A DNA stretch of 31,828 nucleotides from Cylindrodendrum hubeiense (lineage: Eukaryota > Ascomycota > Sordariomycetes > Hypocreales > Nectriaceae), in contig JAANBB010000450.1 of NCBI GenBank assembly GCA_014621425.1, forward strand, positions 1-31,828, written 5' to 3'. The notes under the pieces were generated by a model. The model searched no databases. It had not been told where the DNA came from and saw only the letters and a program-made list of their open reading frames with translations. The translations under genes were made by a program, and so were the position numbers. This document shows, piece after piece, positions 11,572 to 22,926 of the stretch (its first letter is position 1; each line of letters starts with the position of its first letter).

Positions 11572-12633
11572 TTAGAAGTCAAAAGGTTCCACTTCAACAG
11601 TCGTGTTTCCCTCAAGTGCATCCTTGATCGCTTGACACACTGCGAGAGCTGCAAGTCCTGCCTCAGCCGTGCAACTCGGAGACTCTTGGCCTCTGATAAC
11701 CTTCACGAAGTGGCTCAGCTGCAGCTCAAAGGGAATTCCGTCCGGCACCGGGACGGTTTCCTTTACTAGCTCCTCGTTCCATGATTTGGTCTTGCCGGTG
11801 TAGGACCACGTAGTCATATCCGGTACGCTCAAGGACCCTTCGGTACCAAAGATGCGGTAAAAGTCCTGTCCTGATTTGGGAAGGAGAGGGTTCTCGCCGG
11901 TGCCGGCCTCGAAGCTGTACGGGGAGGGGAGGTTGTCGGAGATGATGAAGCTTCCCACAGCGCCGGACTTGAATCGGATCGTGAGCACAGCGCCCTCCTC
12001 AGCCTCGAATCCACGTCGGGATACGGTCTTTTCTGCGTGTATCCTGGTAATAGGACCAAAGAGGTAGTGTAGTAGGTCGATCTCGTGAATCATGTTGATC
12101 AAGATGACACCGCCAGTCTTGTTCCTGCGCCACTCCGCGTCAAAGTAATCCAGGGGCTTGAAAGTCGCCCAAATGCCGTTGATTGCAACAACATTGCCTA
12201 GGGATCCCGAAGAGACGATCTCCTTTGCCTTGACCATGTAGGGGTTAAAGCGACGATGGTGGCCGACAATGGCCTTGACCTTGGTCTCTCTCAAATGTAC
12301 CAGAAGCTCCTTGCCGCTTGCAATGTCGGTGCAGAACGGCTTCTCAATAAGGACATGGACTCCACCAGCCGCCAAGTCCTTTGAGATGGGAACGTGGGTG
12401 TGGTTTGGTGTGCAGATGATTGCAGCGTCAGGCTTGTGGGGGGATTCCAGCAGCTCGGCGACAGATTTGTAGTATGCAGTACCGAGTTCCTCGGCGAGTG
12501 TCTTTCCTCCGGGCATCAAATCAACAATCGCAACGAGGTCAGCGTCGTTGCTGGCCACCACTGTCCTTGCATGGCGCGGTCCAATCAGACCAACGCCGAT
12601 GACGGCAACCTTGACCCTGGGCGGGTTTGACAT
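11572..12633 (-). CDS. Gfo/Idh/MocA-family NAD(P)-dependent oxidoreductase
   Basis: An intronless 353-aa frame with a clear ATG (12633-12631). The N-terminal Rossmann fold carries VAVIGVGLIGPRH (about 9-21), the GxGxxGxxH pattern of the family. The catalytic-lysine motif is at 97-99 (EKP, with K98), followed by HHRRFNPY (125-132). The C-terminal substrate domain has GGVILINMIHEIDLLHYLFG (about 174-193), where His183 and Asp186 match the usual catalytic positions. The length is normal for the family. Such enzymes oxidise or reduce sugars, inositols or related polyols in the cytosol, and the exact substrate cannot be read from sequence. The gene is convergent with SAT4 paralog A, with 214 bp between their stop codons. 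Confidence 0.92.
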   Translation of the reverse strand: MSNPPRVKVAVIGVGLIGPRHARTVVASNDADLVAIVDLMPGGKTLAEELGTAYYKSVAELLESPHKPDAAIICTPNHTHVPISKDLAAGGVHVLIEKPFCTDIASGKELLVHLRETKVKAIVGHHRRFNPYMVKAKEIVSSGSLGNVVAINGIWATFKPLDYFDAEWRRNKTGGVILINMIHEIDLLHYLFGPITRIHAEKTVSRRGFEAEEGAVLTIRFKSGAVGSFIISDNLPSPYSFEAGTGENPLLPKSGQDFYRIFGTEGSLSVPDMTTWSYTGKTKSWNEELVKETVPVPDGIPFELQLSHFVKVIRGQESPSCTAEAGLAALAVCQAIKDALEGNTTVEVEPFDF

Positions 12634-13496
12634 GTTGGAGTGGGAGACAGGGGATCGAGCTGGGATCAGGCTTGAATCGGGATCAAAGTGGAATCAAAAG
12701 CTGGCAATGATTTGTACTCGAATGAAAAGAGGAAAATAAGCCAATTGAACTAGACAGCATTCAATATCCTCATTGCAATACGGGAATGCTGAGGTTATAT
12801 GGCCGATAAAAAATCATCATCCACCGGCTGGTCGTGCCAAAATGTTTTCCCGCGTCCACTGCCTCCGCTGTCTCCACTGCGGGGTTTGGGGTCCACCGCG
12901 GGGTAACGGAGTATTGCATGGCGGTTGAGCTGGAGATTTTGCGACTACTCACCAACCACAGCCTTGGACTGCTAAACATTCTACCGCAGAGATTCCGCTT
13001 GGAGGAGCCGTGGTGCGATGGCGTTCAGTATATCTCCCAACAACAGCCTGTAGAGCGATATAATAGGCTGGACTTCCTCCATCTTGAGCTTGGATCCACT
13101 GCCACCCGCGTACATTATCGTCCGGGTCATCCATCAACCCCAGATTCTCCATTCATGCCAAGCAGCAGATCCCCAGCATTGTCTGGAGGTGGGTGGGCCT
13201 TCGGGTTATATCAAAGGCTAATATCAAGCGTCATCCTTGATCCCGATTGATGAGTCCTGCATTGTCAATGGATTAGTACAAGGGGCGGCCAGATGGGGAC
13301 GAGATTTGACATCATTCAACACTTCGACTGAGTACTTCATAGGTCAACGCATGCTAAATATGGGATCTCAAAATACCAGCTTGGCCACAAGCAACAATAT
13401 AGGATTTGTATGGGAACTAGATACCATGGACGCAACCGGAATAACCGCGCGTCCATTGACGCAACTGAAGAAGCGCCATGCGGTCCCATCCATGGC
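12634..13496. other. Intergenic region upstream of the oxidoreductase
   Basis: It holds the promoter of the Gfo/Idh/MocA gene and the 3' flank of the antiporter. The 138-codon plus-strand ORF at 12834-13250 is unrecognisable and overlaps a minus-strand ORF, so I do not call it. Confidence 0.5.
12879..12903. promoter_or_regulatory. Two candidate CreA/Mig1-type sites (GCGGGG)
   Basis: GCGGGG occurs at 12879-12884 and 12898-12903, fitting the SYGGRG consensus of the carbon catabolite repressor. Both lie 245-270 bp upstream of the oxidoreductase ATG. Paired sites are what functional CreA operators often show, but the motif is short and frequent by chance. Confidence 0.3.
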
Positions 13497-16228
13497 TTAA
13501 TCGGCGCTGGCATTTGTGTAAACGCTCGCTTTCCTATTGATACCAGGCTTTTCCGTTGCGACTTGCTTCGCTTGCAACACCAGCAGGCTCACATTGGGAG
13601 TGGCAGTCCTCTTGATCTCCGTAGCGAGATATGCAGCTACAGAGCCCAGCGTGGCACGGATGCTAGTTGAACTTTGACCAGGATTGTCGTTTATCAAACT
13701 AGTAACCGAGCGGCCGAGAATAAAGGTGGTGGATGGCGCGTCCTGGGGCTGAGAGCTAAGTAGACTGGACGCGATTGAAGAAGCAACCTCCTCCCGTGGA
13801 ATTTCCGTGAAGGCCACTCGACCGGCAATTGGTCCGGGCATGTTGGTTTTGATGTGTTGAAATTGGATATCCTCGATACCGTGTTTGCCCTCAAGCGAGA
13901 TGATTTCGACATTGACATGCTCATTTTGCGCAAACTGCAGGGCCAGTCGGACGGCGTATACATCATCTTCGGCACCCGTGTACAGAACGCGGACGCTCCT
14001 CTTCCGACGACTCTCGGCAGAGTGAAATTTGACGGTAGGTGGATCCTGAATCTCGGATCTACTCACACCAGAAACTTGCCTTGACAGCTGCCTCGTTGGT
14101 CTCGCGCCCGTCTCTGTGTCCGTCGGCTCAAGTAGAGTGCTATCCACAAAAATGCCGACAGCTGCAACGGGCCTAGCCTGGTCAAAGATGTTGTTCATGA
14201 GAAGCGCGAAGTCGCCGTTAGCAAGCGGGTCGCCTCTGGATGCACTGTAGAAGGAGGGAAGCTCAGAGATGGTACCGGTCTCGCTCCAGGGGACCAGAAT
14301 GAGATCGCTTTTCAGCTTGGTGGCTTCTGTGGCCAAGGTGTCTGCAAAAGACTCCTCAGGTACGACAGCAATTTGTCCTGAAACGACTACATCACGAGAT
14401 GTATTGTTTGCCGAGTTGCCGAACGCCTTGATGATGGGATCATGTCCGGCATACTCTTCAATTTCCGATACCTTCATCACAGAAGAGTTGCGCTCGCTCA
14501 ATCCCACAAGGCGGCAGCCATGGACCCTCAAAAGCGATTGTGGCTGCTCTTCAGACTGAAGAGACGAAGCTAGAGCTGGGTGGGCAGCATCCTTCTCTCC
14601 TGGTGCATGAGTCTTGGAAGATCCCTCGCTGCTAGACTGGCCAGCTGTAAAGAAAGAGATGGTTGAGAAGAGGCTAGACAGTCCATCTGTCCGTAGGTAG
14701 ACAAGTAATCGGGTAGCAACTTCCTGTTGACCATTCGAATCGTCGTGATCGGCATCGCCTGGAACCAGAGAGTTGCCGTCCCAATCAATTTTGCCTTGCT
14801 TCCAAAGTTCCAGCTTACGCTGGTAAGAGGGCGGATAAAGCCAGCTAGTCAATGGCGCCGTAGCGAAAGTGGTGACAAGAGCCATCACAACAAAGATTGT
14901 AAAGGTTCGAGTGCTGAGAATTTTCGCTTGAAGTCCAATGTTGAGGACAATGAGTTCCACGAGACCTTTGCAAGACATCAAGGTTCCAATGGTGAAAGAT
15001 TCGCGCCAGACCAAGCCATTCAATCGAGCACCCATTGTACCTCCAAATAGCTTACTGAAGAAGGCTGTTAGAATTACGGCAATGACATAACCCCAAATAA
15101 TGCCGCTGTCAAGGAGTGCCAGATTTGTGTTGATGCCAGACAGAGCAAAGAACAGTGGCACGAAGAGGGTTGAGATGATATCTTCAATCTTCTCTGTGAG
15201 TTTGATCGCGAATCCGCCTTCATGTGGGCACATGAGACCCACCATGAAGGCCCCGAAGATGGAGTGAACGCCGATAACGCTGGTGAAGAAGGCCGACGCA
15301 AAGACCATGAGGATAGTCAGTGCGACGACGCCTTCGGTAGGGCCATTTTCAAGGCTGTGTGTCTTTCGAAGAACCCACATGAAGCAAGGCCGCACTGCGT
15401 ACGAAAGGAACAAGGCGTAACCTACGGCCACGAGCAAGATCCAAACTGCAGTCACACCAGCTCCAGAATTGACCAGGGTGACGCAGAGAGCAAGCAAGAT
15501 CCACCCAACAACATCATTGATGATGCCCGAAGTAAGAACAATGACGCCGACATTAGTGTTGAGGAGCTTCAAAGCTGTTAGGATGCGGCAGAGGACGGGA
15601 AACGCAGTGATGGCGATGGCGATTCCGATGAAGAGAGCGAAGACGGGGAAGCTGATAGGCGCGAGCTCAGGATCGTCGCCAAATTCGTGATAGAGTCCAT
15701 AGGCAAGTGCAACACCGCAGCCGAAGGGGATTGCCATGTCCAAGGTAGCGACACCAATGGCGATGCGCCAATTGCGCAAAAGGTACATCAGGTTTATCTC
15801 CATGCCGACGAGGAAAAGGTACAAGATCAGGCCAATGTTGGCCGCGAGTCTGAAAGGGGCCATGCCCTCCTTCGGGAAGATGGCATCGGTGAATCCAGGG
15901 ATACGGCCCATCACGGATGGCCCAAGTAATATGCCCTGCGCGCGGAGAACTCTTAGTACACCTTCCGATATTATTGACTACGCAAACAATGAGGGCTTAC
16001 TGTGATGACTTCGGCGATGACTCTTGGCTCGCGGATCTTGCCGAGAGGCCAGTATAGAAGCCTTGTGAGCGAAATGACAATCGTCGCTTGTATGATGAAA
16101 AGCACGATTGGATCGGCCGGGTTGTACACTGTCGGGTTGAGGCCCTCGAAGATGCCTCCCTGCGACGCGGCTTTGACGGTGGCATTGGCCGTGGCCGTTG
16201 CCACTGCAGCAGTGCCTGTGGCCGACAT
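13497..16228 (-). CDS. KHA1: K+/H+ antiporter of the CPA2 family (KHA1-type)
   Basis: Two exons (16228-16001 and 15935-13497) encode 888 aa, close to the length of yeast Kha1. The 65-bp intron has a GTAAGC donor, a TACTAAG branch point and a CAG acceptor. It restores EVITGILLGPSVMGRIPGF, a hallmark of monovalent-cation:proton antiporters. The N-terminal half has many hydrophobic helices, with AITAFPVLCR (about 184-193) and the ion-binding Asn-Asp pair (216-217, in IINDVVGW). The C-terminal half is hydrophilic and contains a universal-stress-like stretch (KRSVRVLYTGAEDDVYAVRL). The yeast relative sits in internal membranes and tunes K+ and pH homeostasis. The assignment is by family resemblance. 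Confidence 0.92.
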
Positions 16229-19196
16229 GGTGAGTGTTTGGCGCCGAAAGGAGCTCGGTCTGGTGTACAGTTGCTTGAGGTGGGCTTGGTGAGACGAGGT
16301 GGGTGATGTTGGTACGGGATGAGTCCCTCTTGTTGGATTCGCAAGCTCCCAAAGATGCTAGTTCAGCGATGGCGATTCTTGGAAGCTCTTCCCCGCACGT
16401 TCGCAACACAGCATAACAAGCATCAGGGTTGAGAAAATGGAGGATCGGGAGGGCATGAGCTTAAAGAACAGCAGCAGCACATCAACCCCGCGTCAGTGGC
16501 GGCGCAGCGACGGGACAAGCCAACCCATAGCGTAAGCATAACCTTTAGCCGTGAATGTCTCCTTCACTAACCCGTCTTGGCGGCATATTGGCTGGGGTCA
16601 GACGAGGAAAGAGACCGGGGAGAACGGGGAATCAGCGGTCACGGCAGACTCTGGGCTGTGGCCCAGCACATGTCTTTGTCTGGGCCAATGGAGTCTTCCT
16701 GTGGCGGCTGGGAATGTGCTCAGCTGAGGGCCATAAATTGCAGCTGCATTGTGCATTCCGGTTGTTGGTCTCGACATTCAGCGCCAAGAAGGGAATGTGG
16801 CGCGTAACCTTGGCTTGGTCATCCGTCGATCAACGGCGAGGCTTGGTTCCTACCGCCCCCTGTAAATTCGGAACAGAGCGGGCGCATAGGACGCAGTGTG
16901 ATTCAATACTTCGCTTGCGGTCGTAATCCCTGAACGGGGACGTTGGCCGATGCCCCCATGATTCGTTATGCTGAATCGCCAATATCCCAGGAACAAACTC
17001 TACGTCGTCGCTATCGGCGCCGGCTCCCCGGTGCAAAATGGCCTTTGCTTTTTCCATACATCTCGCCATGCAGATCTTTCTTACCATCCAAGTAGAGAGA
17101 TAAATTTCACAACACAACAACATCAACCCTGTACTGTCCTTTGAGTTGGCCAAGTTACGGAAATGCGATGGCCAGGCTAGACCTTTGGGGGATGGGATGA
17201 GTAACAAGGAGATCCTAATACCGATTGGTCTTTAGATAAACTGGATCCTAGGTTATCCCGATACTCCTAAATGTCAATTGGCGTGACGCTTATAGAAAGG
17301 TTATGTCTGAAGGGTAGGGTTTGTGAGATGGTATTCCAGTGGGAATAGTATGAGGGACTGCTGTATTGGATAATATATGTCTCAGTGAGATCAAGCGAAA
17401 GAAAGAGATGATAATAGTACCTCCACGCTGATAGGCTTTATTGTGGGAGCGGAAACCTGCCTGTTGTGTCTTCTGCCACAGATTGGGTTATGTGATGTAA
17501 CTCCGAGTGATGGTGATCTGCCCAAGTTCCCTTCCTCCTGCTCTCTCACTGCCCAAGTTCCGTCCGTAGGCCTTCGGCAGGGGCACTGCGGAATTGAATT
17601 CCATGTGGTTGGGGCGGTCGGTGGTAGTCGTGTCCCGGTGGCGTCCAAATTTGTCCTGAGCGAGGCGCGGCCGGGTTGCGGATTTGGCAGGCGCGTGAAA
17701 CCTGTGATTCTGTGTGCACTCCTCGGAAAAAATTGATCCTCAAAGTCGCTGAAGGCAAATTGATTTTTGGGCGTGTCGCGTGGTCGGTAAATTTAGAGGT
17801 TAGCGCGCCCAGTCGGCAATGTTTCACTGCCTCAAGTGCTGTGCCCCCTGTAGCCTGCTGTAATCCCTTGGTAGTCTCGATCGAGGGTCGTCCAGCTGGT
17901 GTCCAGTGTCTACGTCAATTTGGCAACCTGGTATTCCAGCTCTAGCACTCAGCGTGACTCCAGTTGTCCGCATGCCCTGTTTTCGTCAGACATTCGACTT
18001 GTCTTCCACTCTAGTCCCGCGGTACTGAGCTGACTTCGAATGTCAAGCTCCCCTCCTCTAGTCCTGCAGTCCTGGGGCTATGTGAACCGTCCCTCAGTGG
18101 CAGTCCCGCAGTCCTGTCCATGAGCGGATTCGTCCTCGGCGGAGAGGATCGATCCCGTGGTAACAATACGTCGACTTTACCTGCAGTTCCAGTGGCATCT
18201 CGTGTACCTATGGGATGGCGAAGTTCATGACAATTCCTATCACGGCCTGGGTAGCTCTAATCGTTTACTGAGTCACTACCTGTACTGGAGTAAACTCCTT
18301 GAATAGGGGCAGCTCCAATGGAACGTCTGTGCATTAATAAATTATAAAGATAAAGGTTTGAATCCCAGGCTCTTGTCATGCGACGATGTCGAGATTGTGA
18401 AATCCACAAGGCCAGTGCGCAAGTTTGGCAACACCGTACTTAACTATTAAACGGAATGATGCTCACGGCAATATCTATCCACACTTGATTGTGAAACCCC
18501 CTTCACGGTAACACAATACTTCTACGCATTGATCTCCAGTTAACTCGGCCGACAGCGACCAAACATCAAGTTCATGATTATCAACGCGAGCAAGTTCCTC
18601 TCCCGTTTGTGGAGATGCCTTCACGCAAACATTATACTCCAAATCACAACAAATTCAGTAAACATAAAATTACAATATCCATATCTACGTCGGAAAATCA
18701 TTAGCCTAATTGAATAGCAAGTAAACTGATAATGGCATCAAAACCTTTAATTTTAAGCCCCTTTCGTCATACTACATGGCGTAATAAGCTCCCACCCATT
18801 TGTTTCTTCATTCTTGTAGTATAATTAATACTGAGATGTTTCCCCGTTACTAAAGAACGAAAATCTACTGGACGATGTCTTCAATGAAGCCATGCAAGTT
18901 TTATTTTGCAGATGCCACGGTGTAAGATCGAGGAGAGAGTGATAATTTAGTTCTCCTTAGCAAATCTTTGCCAGAGGATCCCCAGATCTGACAATACCCC
19001 TAAATATCGCATGGATGTTGCCTCCAACCTTGGCCAATAGACAAACATCAAAGACACAAAGCTCGAAGAGCCGCTTGATAAAAAGCTTGTCCATAATTAA
19101 TACGACTATGAGAGCTTAGATGTTAATCCAGAGATCAACCCTGTCCGTAACTTGATAACTTGATTACATCTACAAACTCATCATGGGGATCCCGGA

Positions 19197-19248
19197 GACG
19201 ATTGAAAATTGACGATTGAAAATTCTTTCTTGAAAATTCTTTCTTGAA
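19197..19248. repeat. Two overlapping 14-bp tandem duplications
   Basis: GACGATTGAAAATT occurs twice in tandem (19197-19210, 19211-19224). Overlapping its end, GAAAATTCTTTCTT occurs twice in tandem (19218-19231, 19232-19245). All copies are perfect. Confidence 0.85.
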
Positions 19249-20335
19249 GTGAGCGACGCAATATGTGATATAATGAATATCAAGATGCGGGCTGGGACAC
19301 TTGAGATCGGCACGAGTTATAAAACACCATTCTTAGCATGAAAGATACGTGAGATGTGGTGTCGGTCATCATTACATTCATTCAGAAGCAGCCAAATAGC
19401 TAAGCAAAACATTGTAAGTAAATTTGGGTGATGAACAATCTGGACGAATGCCCACAGTGTTATCGCAGTCATCCAGGATGAAGTTGATGTCTGCAATATG
19501 AGTAAGAACAATTGATGAGTATGGATAAAACCAAAATCCTTAAAGTGGGTTGTGGATTCTGTGTATGGCGTAGGTGACATACTTGAGACCATAACTTGTA
19601 ATTTTTTCGGCCAGTCTTACTGGGTTGTGAACCACGAGTATTGGGGGAAGCCACTCCCGACACAAAAGTAGGCAATCGATTTCATGCATGGTGCAAGTGG
19701 CACAAATTGATATGATACCTACTTACAGGATGCTTACAAAGATTTTTAGGTACTTGTGTTAGGTTGTGAACTGCGGATATGCCGCTCCAGTGTGGCACGA
19801 CATAAAAATTCAAACACTTATTATATGTCACATGCTGTGTCGGTTGGAGATGGCCTGTGGGGTGGAGATGGTCTGCTGGCCATGGATTTCATCCATGATA
19901 TTGTTACAGATCTGCTCAAGTCAGAATCGAGATTGTGAAGCATTCGAATTGTCAGTTGCTTGCGAATTACCTGTATTTTGGTGGAGATCAATTTCGCAAC
20001 TACAAAGTTGGATAATTTGCGGCTAGTGGTGTTGGTTTTGCCCAGCGAGATTTCGTGACAACTTCTTCCACTTTGAGTGAGAAAACCGGGATTCATTCTG
20101 ACGTTGCACCTTCTTATGCTGAAGACAAAGGTTGGCATACCGGTACACGGTACAGGTTCTGAGACATGGCAGATACGCAGGTGACAGGCATAAACCGAAT
20201 CGAAACGAAAATCTGACAGTAAAAATAAAAATATCGGTTAGCTATTAATTTCCTACAAAGCATTGGTTTTTTTCTCAGCTCAGTGAAAATTTGAATTACC
20301 CATGCGAAGACACGGCTGGAATCGACCCAACCCGC

Positions 20336-20397
20336 ATTTTGGTGTAAATCCGGAAAATGCAGGCCTACCCCTTGGAAACTCAAATTTACACCAAAAT
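20336..20397. repeat. Perfect 14-bp inverted repeat
   Basis: ATTTTGGTGTAAAT (20336-20349) is the exact reverse complement of ATTTACACCAAAAT (20384-20397), with a 34-bp spacer. It could form a hairpin or be the remains of a small inverted-repeat element. Confidence 0.7.
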
Positions 20398-20674
20398 TGA
20401 GTATCATGGAGAAGTATACAAAGAATCACATGTTTTCTAGACCATCTTGACCACATGGATTTATTTCACAATGAGCAAAAATTAACTGAGATGATGCACT
20501 CCCTGGGGGAAAAAATAATAACATACCATTCTCAGCAGAAAAGGTAAAGCAAATAATTGAATAGCAAGACTAGAAAGACTAGCAAGACTACCTGAAGCAA
20601 TTTGTGTACTAGCGAAATAATAGAAGCAAAATAATTTCTTCTTCTTCCATCTCACCGCGACCTATCTCCAGTCC

Positions 20675-21565
20675 CTAATCGTCAATTTCTGAATCTATCA
20701 CGTCCCCAGTATCTTCCACTTCTTTTTCTGCAACCAGGTCGACTCCAAGTTTTATTTCCCATGGAGTCGCCACTCGCACTGGTGTCGTCAATTCGTCCAT
20801 GTGAATAGCATGGTGGAAAGCCATAGAACGATGAGGGCCAGATGGGTAAATAGACCAGGCAGTAAGTACTCCTGCAACTCGAGACGTCAAATACGGCGGT
20901 TTTTGTTCCCATAGCTCTTTCGATCGACTTGGTGGCGTAAAGATGCAAGGCCTGTTGAGAAGAGAGCAAAGTTTGCAGACCCAAATGTCAGCACGAGACC
21001 CATCGCTTTCGCATACAAGATTGTTGGAATTTGTTATCGAATAGTTGCAAAGGTCGCAAGAGGTCACTTCCTTATTTCCCATCCTTTTGGCATCTTGTGC
21101 AGTAAGCCTCCAAAAAGTTTCGTCGACGCGTGGTGGCCGTGTTGAACCGAAGATCGTCATGTCCTTTGCAAAATTTCTCCACATGAGATCCAAGTTGCTG
21201 ATCCAGATTCCAAGTTTGGGAACTGGGGATTCCTTTTTGGCCCGAGGTACCCACTTACAAGTCTGTTACAAGTGGTTAATTGAAAGCTCCATGACTCTCA
21301 TCCCTGCAAATCTCACATCGGTGAAGCCCATAGAAGTGCCTGTCCATGTAATGCCCTCTAGAAGTTGAATGAGAGTTATAACCAGTTTCTAAGTGGTAAG
21401 ATAACCGGCTACTGTTCGGTTGGCAGTATTCGAATTATCCTTTTTGCGTTTGATGGGGACAGTAAGCCAGGCATCCTGATTTTTGTCATATTCCCTGAAC
21501 GGGCGCATTGGTGCCCACTTCCTGTGATAGATTACAAGCTGGCTGAAAATAGAGACGTATTTTAA
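20675..21565 (-). pseudogene. Unrecognised Cys-containing reading frame, interrupted by two in-frame stops
   Basis: One minus-strand frame reads coherently for about 295 codons from 21565 to the stop at 20675-20677. It is broken only by TAG at 21391-21389 and TAA at 21268-21266. The translation includes FREYDKNQDAWLTVPIKRKK before the first stop, VPRAKKESPVPKLGIWISNL after the second, and a C-x2-C...C-x2-C...C pattern (CDLC, WVCKLCSLLNRPC) followed by RSMAFHHAIH and an acidic tail. Both stops are one C-to-T change from Gln codons, as RIP would produce. The TAA could also sit in a 54-bp intron (GTGAGA to ACAG, multiple of three), and a start at ATG 21331 would then give a short intact gene. 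The Cys pattern resembles a zinc-binding motif. I do not recognise the family. Confidence 0.45.
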
Positions 21566-21697
21566 TCATGAATATAAGAGAGTATTGCTATTGCACACAT
21601 GCAGGTTGCTATTCGCACACAGATACAATGTAGCACCTAAATCTTAGCTACATTATGTGCAAATAGATCCTTGACATAAAACCAATGTTCTTATATT

Positions 21698-21822
21698 AGG
21701 AATAAACTAAATTAAACGTAGTATTAAGGAATAAACAACTAAATTAAACGCAGTATTAGGGCATAAACAACTAAAATGAACATGGTATTAGGGAATAAGC
21801 ACCTAAAATAAATGGAGTATTG
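21698..21822. repeat. AT-rich minisatellite, four units of about 32 bp
   Basis: Units at 21698-21726 (29 bp), 21727-21758, 21759-21790 and 21791-21822 share the pattern RGGMATAARC..CTAAAWTRAA....GTATT. Divergence rises from the left units to the right ones. Confidence 0.85.
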
Positions 21823-22926
21823 GGATAGATAAAGGCTAATAATTAGCCTTCCCAGATTTCCCCTGCTCAAATATCATATTCAGTACATTGCTAGTAAAGA
21901 CGTCATCTTGAGCTTTGCACGATATGATGAAGCGCATTATGAAATCATGAGGTCCAGACAGCAAGTGATCATTGTTTTTCCTCGGCAGGGCGCGCTGCAG
22001 AGACGGCCTAATGCGGACTCCCTTGACCAGCCACGAATGAAGACTGATTACGAGAGCCTAGAATCCGGAATGTCTCAATTCTCACTCAAACCTTGAATAC
22101 CATCTAGAGCTGAATCAAGGTTAGCGCTGTCAGATTCTTGGTTGAGCTCCACCAAAAGTCTAGTTAGTAGAACGGCAGAATTTCCACTCGCAGGTGTCTC
22201 CAGCTAGCCTCTCGGGCTCGGGCGAGAGGGGAGCCAAGCCAGAGCTGTCGGTCGGCAAGCCTGTTGTGAGAAAATGGAAAGTAAATCATTTATGTAGATT
22301 CTGGGGTGCTACAAACATAGGTTTTCAAGTTGGCAAGACATCAAAATCTAGTCGTAGTGTGTAAGCTTTCCAGTCTCGGTAGTCATAGTGGTGACGGCAC
22401 TTTGTAGGCGTGCATGGAAGTAATACTCGAGAAATATGCGAGTTAATTCAAGTTATACAGAAAATAGGAAAGACATGTTCAGGTCGGAGGGGCTCGGAAG
22501 ATCTCGTTCCTTCACTTGAGTATGGCTCTGATGATAGATGATGATCCTCCCCTTCAGCATCCCCACAAGGAAACCTCCGCTTCTACCGGGCCCCCGTAAC
22601 ACGGCCCCGCTTGTCCTTCTGCTCCTCCTTGCCCGAAGCGGCAAAACCCCCTGCTTCATTAGCTCTGCCTAGAACATGTCAACACTGACAGCATGGAAAC
22701 CTTACACAAGCCACTCCAGCCCACGAATGTCTAGACAAAGCCTATATATTTCCCAACTCCCGGTAACTGAAAACTTTGTCTGTTCACCTGTAATCTTCAC
22801 GGTCGCTGCATCCATCACTACCACGCCCATCAATCGCACACCGCAGTACGCCGGGCGTCCAACGGAGCCACCACGTCCGATATTATCAATTCCACAACAT
22901 CAATTATCTTATCATATCAGTTTACA
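21823..22926. other. Intergenic region upstream of SAT4 paralog B
   Basis: A plus-strand frame without a nearby ATG is open from about 21837 to 22096 and ends in an unremarkable peptide (…SGMSQFSLKP). It might be gene debris, but nothing supports a call. A 7-bp-stem hairpin CCTCTCG/CGAGAGG with an 8-nt loop lies at about 22208-22229. No other gene is seen. Confidence 0.4.

Larger units (their letters stand above)
16229..20674. other. Long gene-free region, turning AT-rich after about 18.2 kb
   Basis: The first part (to about 17 kb) is the antiporter 5' flank. The next kilobase has short CAGTCC/AGTCCTGCAGTCC reiterations near 17960-18120. From about 18.3 kb the DNA is AT-rich with only short ORFs (19317-19592, 19821-20138, 20114-20407) lacking recognisable content, consistent with decayed repeat DNA. 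A B-box-like GGTTTGAATCCC at about 18354 is not embedded in a foldable tRNA. Confidence 0.45.

Noticed and set aside
12834..13250. 138-codon plus-strand ORF between the oxidoreductase and the antiporter
   Set aside because: It lies in a promoter/3'-flank region and shows no family signal.
18330..18380. tRNA-like B box (GGTTTGAATCCC)
   Set aside because: No matching A box, acceptor stem or anticodon arm could be folded around it.
19610..19810. Two minus-strand segments with similar peptides ending in FTT before a stop
   Set aside because: DNA similarity is too weak by eye to claim a repeat; it could be chance in AT-rich DNA.
21837..22096. Open plus-strand frame of about 87 codons ending in GMSQFSLKP
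   Set aside because: No ATG near its start and no recognisable domain.
22453..22659. Minus-strand Arg-rich 68-codon ORF
   Set aside because: Random-looking composition in the promoter region of SAT4 paralog B.
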